Source of the DNA: Prorocentrum cordatum
Taxonomy: Eukaryota; Sar; Dinophyceae; Prorocentrales; Prorocentraceae
Reading direction: 5' to 3'
DNA: 42,500 bases
NCBI GenBank assembly: GCA_963575745.1
Contig: CAUYUJ010019115.1
Location: 457,041 to 499,540 of the forward strand
Shown: piece by piece, positions 39,412 to 42,500 of the stretch
Position numbering within the stretch: the stretch's first letter is position 1
Layout: every line of letters begins with the position of its first letter
Notes under the pieces: model-generated
Seen by the model: only the letters and a program-made list of their open reading frames with translations
Told to the model about the DNA's origin: nothing
Database searches by the model: none
Program-made: the position numbers and the translations under genes

Positions 39412-39699
39412 CTACATCAGCAGCTTGAGGAACGGGTCCTGCTGCACCGTCCAGTTCAGCGGGGTGTCGAGCGTCGCAGAGATGGGCGACTCCACGAAGG
39501 CGTTCGCGGCAGCTCGTTGACTCCGCGTGCGCTCAGAGGATGCGTCGGCAGCTGTGGACATTGGCTGGGCCGCGTGTGCGTGAGGTCCAGCTGCAGGGCC
39601 GTGGACGCGGCCATGTGAGCGCTCACGCGTTAAGCACTGGCGTCCGCGCGAGGAGGAGGAGCACGCATCTGTGTGGACAGACGAAAAGAGCGCCATCAC
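39412..39699 (-). CDS. hypothetical ORF, 95 aa
   Basis: The C-terminal 30 residues (ANAFVESPISATLDTPLNWT, then VQQDPFLKLLM) look like genuine protein. The N-terminal part is His/Ala/Arg-rich. It may be an exon or fragment. The family is unknown. Confidence 0.25.
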   Translation of the reverse strand: MMALFSSVHTDACSSSSRGRQCLTRERSHGRVHGPAAGPHAHAAQPMSTAADASSERTRSQRAAANAFVESPISATLDTPLNWTVQQDPFLKLLM

Positions 39700-39894
39700 G
39701 CAGGCGGATGTGTCACAGTGACAGCACGCGACGCTCTCGGAGATGTGCGATGGCCAAAGGCCGCGAGTGTGGTCTAAAATTGATCACGACAGAACGCCGT
39801 CAGTATCGGCCCAAGCGGGGAACGATGTTCCACTTGAGCACGTGTGCCAAAGAGGATGGAGGTCGGTCGGACGCAGGCGTATGACGCGCGGTTG

Positions 39895-40705
39895 TGTTTT
39901 ATAATGTTTTGCAAGGTGCTCGCACGAGAGCTCGCAACCATGAAACAATACATCGGTTGCCTCAGTGGTAGCTCCACATATACGGGGGAGCGGATTGGCA
40001 GGGGGAATCCCCGCCAGGCAGGAGAAGGGTCTTGGATAAGCCCCAAACTGGGTAAACAAGTTTGGGCTCTGAATTCGGAAAAGCCAAGCTACAGAAACAA
40101 AAAAAGTGGGATCAACGGCAAAACGCAGCGATGCTCACAAGAGAGCTCGCAACCGAATGCGTTGGGGCGGGTCGGGAAGCGGGGGAGACCACCAGCGCAG
40201 AGGGCACGACACGACAAGGACAGGGCTTGACAATGCACGGTGGCAGCAATCCAAACGCCGACACCTTTGGGGGGTCACAGGGGGCCCATCCGATTCTCAC
40301 ACCATAAGAGGCACCATACGCAGGAACCGTGCTAGGGGAACCGGTGCAGAGGCCGAGGGGGAGGCTCGCTAGACAAGGAAGGGCCCCAATGAGGGGGAGA
40401 ACGAAAGTACGGAGGGAGCCCGAGAGGGAAGCCTGGACAAGCGCCTCCACTCTGCCTCGCCTTCAATCGCGAAGAAGGCAGAATGCCTTTGCCTGCTGGC
40501 AGAGCGTGCCCAAACTCATTAACTGCTTAGACGACCACCTGTATACAAGACTCGGGAACGACAGTGAAGACGAGACGAGGGCAAGCCTGACCATGCCTAC
40601 ACACGATGGCTGTCCTGAAGCGATCAAGCCCTCACCCTACGAATAATCGCAAGTAGCTGCGTGTATCCGAATCTGACAGTCCGAAGCTGAACGACAACTG
40701 GCTGA
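39895..40705 (+). pseudogene. broken + strand gene of unknown function
   Basis: ORF 39844-40230 supplies SGSSTYTGERIGRGNPRQAG and SWISPKLGKQVWALNSE. Near 40070 the sense moves to another frame: KAKLQKQKKWDQRQNAAML, then TRELATECVGAGREAGETTS and GGSNPNADTFGGSQGAHPIL. After a TAA (40305-40307) the same frame continues EAPYAGTVLGEPVQRPRGRL and later FACWQSVPKLINCLDDHLYT, ending at 40646. ELAT motifs at 39925 and 40143 come from a 22-base direct repeat. The composition suggests a basic, partly disordered protein. A decayed gene is the simplest reading. Confidence 0.45.
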
Positions 40706-40739
40706 CACAAAAACGAATACCTGTCCAGACCTAGGCACG

Positions 40740-41120
40740 ATGTCATGCTGGCGAGATGCGCTGACTGCGGGACGGCTGCCCGGCAGGACTCTGTCGACGG
40801 CGAGCCACCTTCAAAAGAAGGATTCGGCGGCGAGAGCAGAGGGAAAATCTACTGCCTTCGCCTCTGGTGGAGTGGGCCCGCCAGCGTTGGGTCAGCAGCC
40901 AAGACGCTGCCGGTGCGGCGGGCGAGAGAGCCCCCTTGCGAGACGCCCCCCCGCACCAACTCCACACTCCCCAGGAAGACGGGCACGCCGCCGTGGCGAC
41001 TCAAAGTACATATGAGCACACAGGGATGGGCGGGCGGGCTTCGAATGCCTCGCCTGTCAGGACCCAGACCGCGAGGCCAGCACACCTCGGGGGCCTTTGG
41101 CCCAGCGGGTCACGTGAGAG
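40740..41120. other. GC-rich region, coding sense unresolved
   Basis: + frames include MLARCADCGTAARQDSVDG (40745), with a CxxC. - frames include WSWCGGASRKGALSPAAPAA in the same frame as the GAPDH-like modules upstream on that strand. Neither is supported beyond open frame. Confidence 0.3.
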
Positions 41121-42001
41121 CTACCCAAGCCATGATGCCCCTGGCACACCGAAACGCATGAAGCCCATTAACCCAAATGTAACTGAGTCGACGGACTCCG
41201 TCTCACTTGCAGATTTTCCTCCCCAACGAGAAATCTTCGAGTTAGGGGGTACGATAAGCGAGATCCCCGCGACGCCCATGCCATGAAAGTTCTTTTCGTC
41301 GACCACATTGGTCAGCGAGGCCAGTCAGTTCGTAGTGCACGACGCTGTGGACCCCACGGTGCTGGAGGTTCTGCATTCGGTGTGGTTCTCGCTGGCCACG
41401 TCGAACGGTAGGGATGCCTTTTGCTGGGCACTTCTGATGATTATTTTGGCCCTGACGCCGATGAAACAAGACGCGTTCGAAATGCCGGTGTCGAATGTCT
41501 TGTGCTCGGTCTGGTGCTCGCCTGTTGCCTCGAACCGGACGGCACTCTTCGGTGGGGCACTGATGGTGAATTTCTTGGCCAAACCACCGATGGACAGCTC
41601 GGCCTTCCACTCGGGGAGCAACTGGAGCTTCTCCCCGTCGACGATCAGGAAATCATGCCCGTCGATGACCTTGGTCGACGGGCCCAAGCAATTCGTAGCG
41701 CACGACGCGGCGTACATCACGGCGTCGGTCTGGAACTGGGGGTACTTCTCGCCCACCTCGTCGCACGAGACGGAATCCTTGCGCTGGGCGCTCGGCCTCA
41801 ACCGGCCTTGTCCTGTTGGTCCCAGCCACCGATGTGCAGCTCGGCCTCGACCTTGGAAGTGAACGAGCAAATCGACTCGAAGATGTAGGAGACACTGGGT
41901 GCGGACACCATGGGACCGCGGTCTTCCACGCGCCTCGCGGCGCGGGACGACGTGCATGAGGCCAGACTTGCGACGGAGGCGATCGCAACGCGAGACTGCA
42001 C
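41121..42001 (-). pseudogene. tandem GAPDH active-site-like modules
   Basis: On the - strand at least four modules resemble the segment of glyceraldehyde-3-phosphate dehydrogenase around its catalytic Cys (a KxxISAPxK strand, about 25 residues, then SNASCTTNC and a KVI helix). Module 1: VASLASCTSS (about 41947-41976). Module 2: AASCATNCLGPSTKVIDG (about 41658-41711). Module 3: AKKFTISAPPKSAVRFE then GISNASCFIG (about 41459-41583). Module 4: SLPFDVASENH then STASCTTN-stop-LASLTNVVDE (about 41306-41420). A diverged continuation, SKISRWGGKSASETESVDS, ends with TAG at 41121. The stop in module 4 is TGA (41325-41327) where module 2 has TGC. Module 1 is in another frame from modules 2-4. GAPDH normally has one such segment in about 335 residues. 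This is a repeated-domain derivative, probably decayed. Confidence 0.5.
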
Positions 42002-42044
42002 CCAATTTACCGGGGCCGCTCAGTGGCCCTCGGGATGGAGGAGG

Positions 42045-42375
42045 GAAGAGGGAGGAGAACCAGAAGGGAGGACGGAGGAAGAGGAGCAGGAGGAGAAAGG
42101 GGATGAAGAGATTGAAGGAAGGGAGGAGGAGAAGGAGGAGAAGGAGGATGAGGATGAAGAAGGAGGAGGGGATGATAGTACTAATTGTAATAACAATGAT
42201 GCTGCTGCTGGTGATGGCGACGCCGACGACGACGAGTATGACGATGATGGGGGAGAGGAGGATGGAGAGGATGGCAACGACGAGGAGGAAAACGAGAAGG
42301 AAGAGATGGAGGGAGGGGAGGAAGGGTAGGAGGAGGAACGGGGGACGGGGAGGAGGAGGAGGAGAAGGAGCGGAG
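42045..42375. repeat. GAGGAGAAGG, GATGAT and GACGACGACG microsatellite
   Basis: GGAGGAGAAGG repeats at 42050-42165, a short unique island (TACTAATTGTAATAACAATG) near 42180, GATGATG and GACGCCGACGACGACG to about 42250, then GGAGGA to 42375. ORFs are acidic or Arg-rich artefacts. Confidence 0.85.
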
Positions 42376-42500
42376 GATGTCCGTGCAAGCTTTCCTTTTC
42401 ACTACGAGCAGCGCACCCCTTGAAAGACTAGCGCAACTGGGCCTGCCATTCTGGCTGGCATCCTTCCGGCGCGTAAGGTGGAACGCGAAGCACTAGAATC

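Noticed and set aside
41308-41862. 184-codon + ORF antisense to the GAPDH-like modules
   Set aside because: The - strand has recognisable repeated motifs, and the + frame is a shadow of the GC-rich codons.
1-42500. Dinoflagellate spliced-leader genes, snRNA or CRISPR array
   Set aside because: No copy of the spliced-leader sequence was seen, and no repeat has regular unique spacers of CRISPR type.

Overview
The window looks like nuclear DNA of a large, repeat-rich protist genome, most likely a dinoflagellate. The reasons are the GC-rich background, about half the window being micro- and minisatellites, very few intact ORFs, a degraded RT-RNase H-tyrosine recombinase element of a kind I associate with dinoflagellates, and a + strand ORF with EKIV-type repeats resembling alveolins. 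No bacterial operon structure, rRNA, tRNA, CRISPR array or spliced-leader sequence was recognised. The species cannot be named from the sequence, and family assignments rest on motif recognition by eye.

Layout. 1-3.1 kb: a 7-bp satellite (CTCACTA) of about 1.3 kb beside degenerate telomere-like heptamers, flanked on both sides by matching inverted G/C-rich arms, then ORF fragments. 3.9-5.1 kb: a broken + strand gene ending in a RING/PHD-like Cys/His cluster. 5.4-6.1 kb: a 27-bp palindromic minisatellite and a 21-bp repeat. 6.2-9.4 kb: a long + strand gene relic of unknown function with stops and a frameshift at a C6 run. 9.4-10.8 kb: repeats. 10.9-12.4 kb: a broken - strand gene. 12.6-21.5 kb: mainly satellites, dispersed repeats and short zinc-finger fragments. 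21.7-22.4 kb: a broken - strand gene with a possible CAG/GT donor. 22.4-23.2 kb: repeats. 24.3-26.7 kb (-): the RT-RNase H-tyrosine recombinase element. 27.6-29.0 kb (+): the alveolin-like repeat ORF, interrupted by one TAG. 29.1-36.6 kb: satellites and a GC-rich tandem family. 36.6-37.2 kb (-): the 3' end of a non-LTR retrotransposon ORF. 38.5 kb: a strong nested inverted repeat. 39.9-40.7 kb (+): a broken gene. 41.1-42.0 kb (-): tandem modules resembling the glyceraldehyde-3-phosphate dehydrogenase active-site segment. 42.0-42.5 kb: microsatellite.

The genes do not form a pathway. Most are relics, identifiable because coding-like sequence passes between frames or across single stops. The parts most worth following are the tandem GAPDH-like modules, the RT-RNase H-recombinase element, the heptamer satellite with inverted arms, and the three-stem inverted repeat at 38.5 kb.
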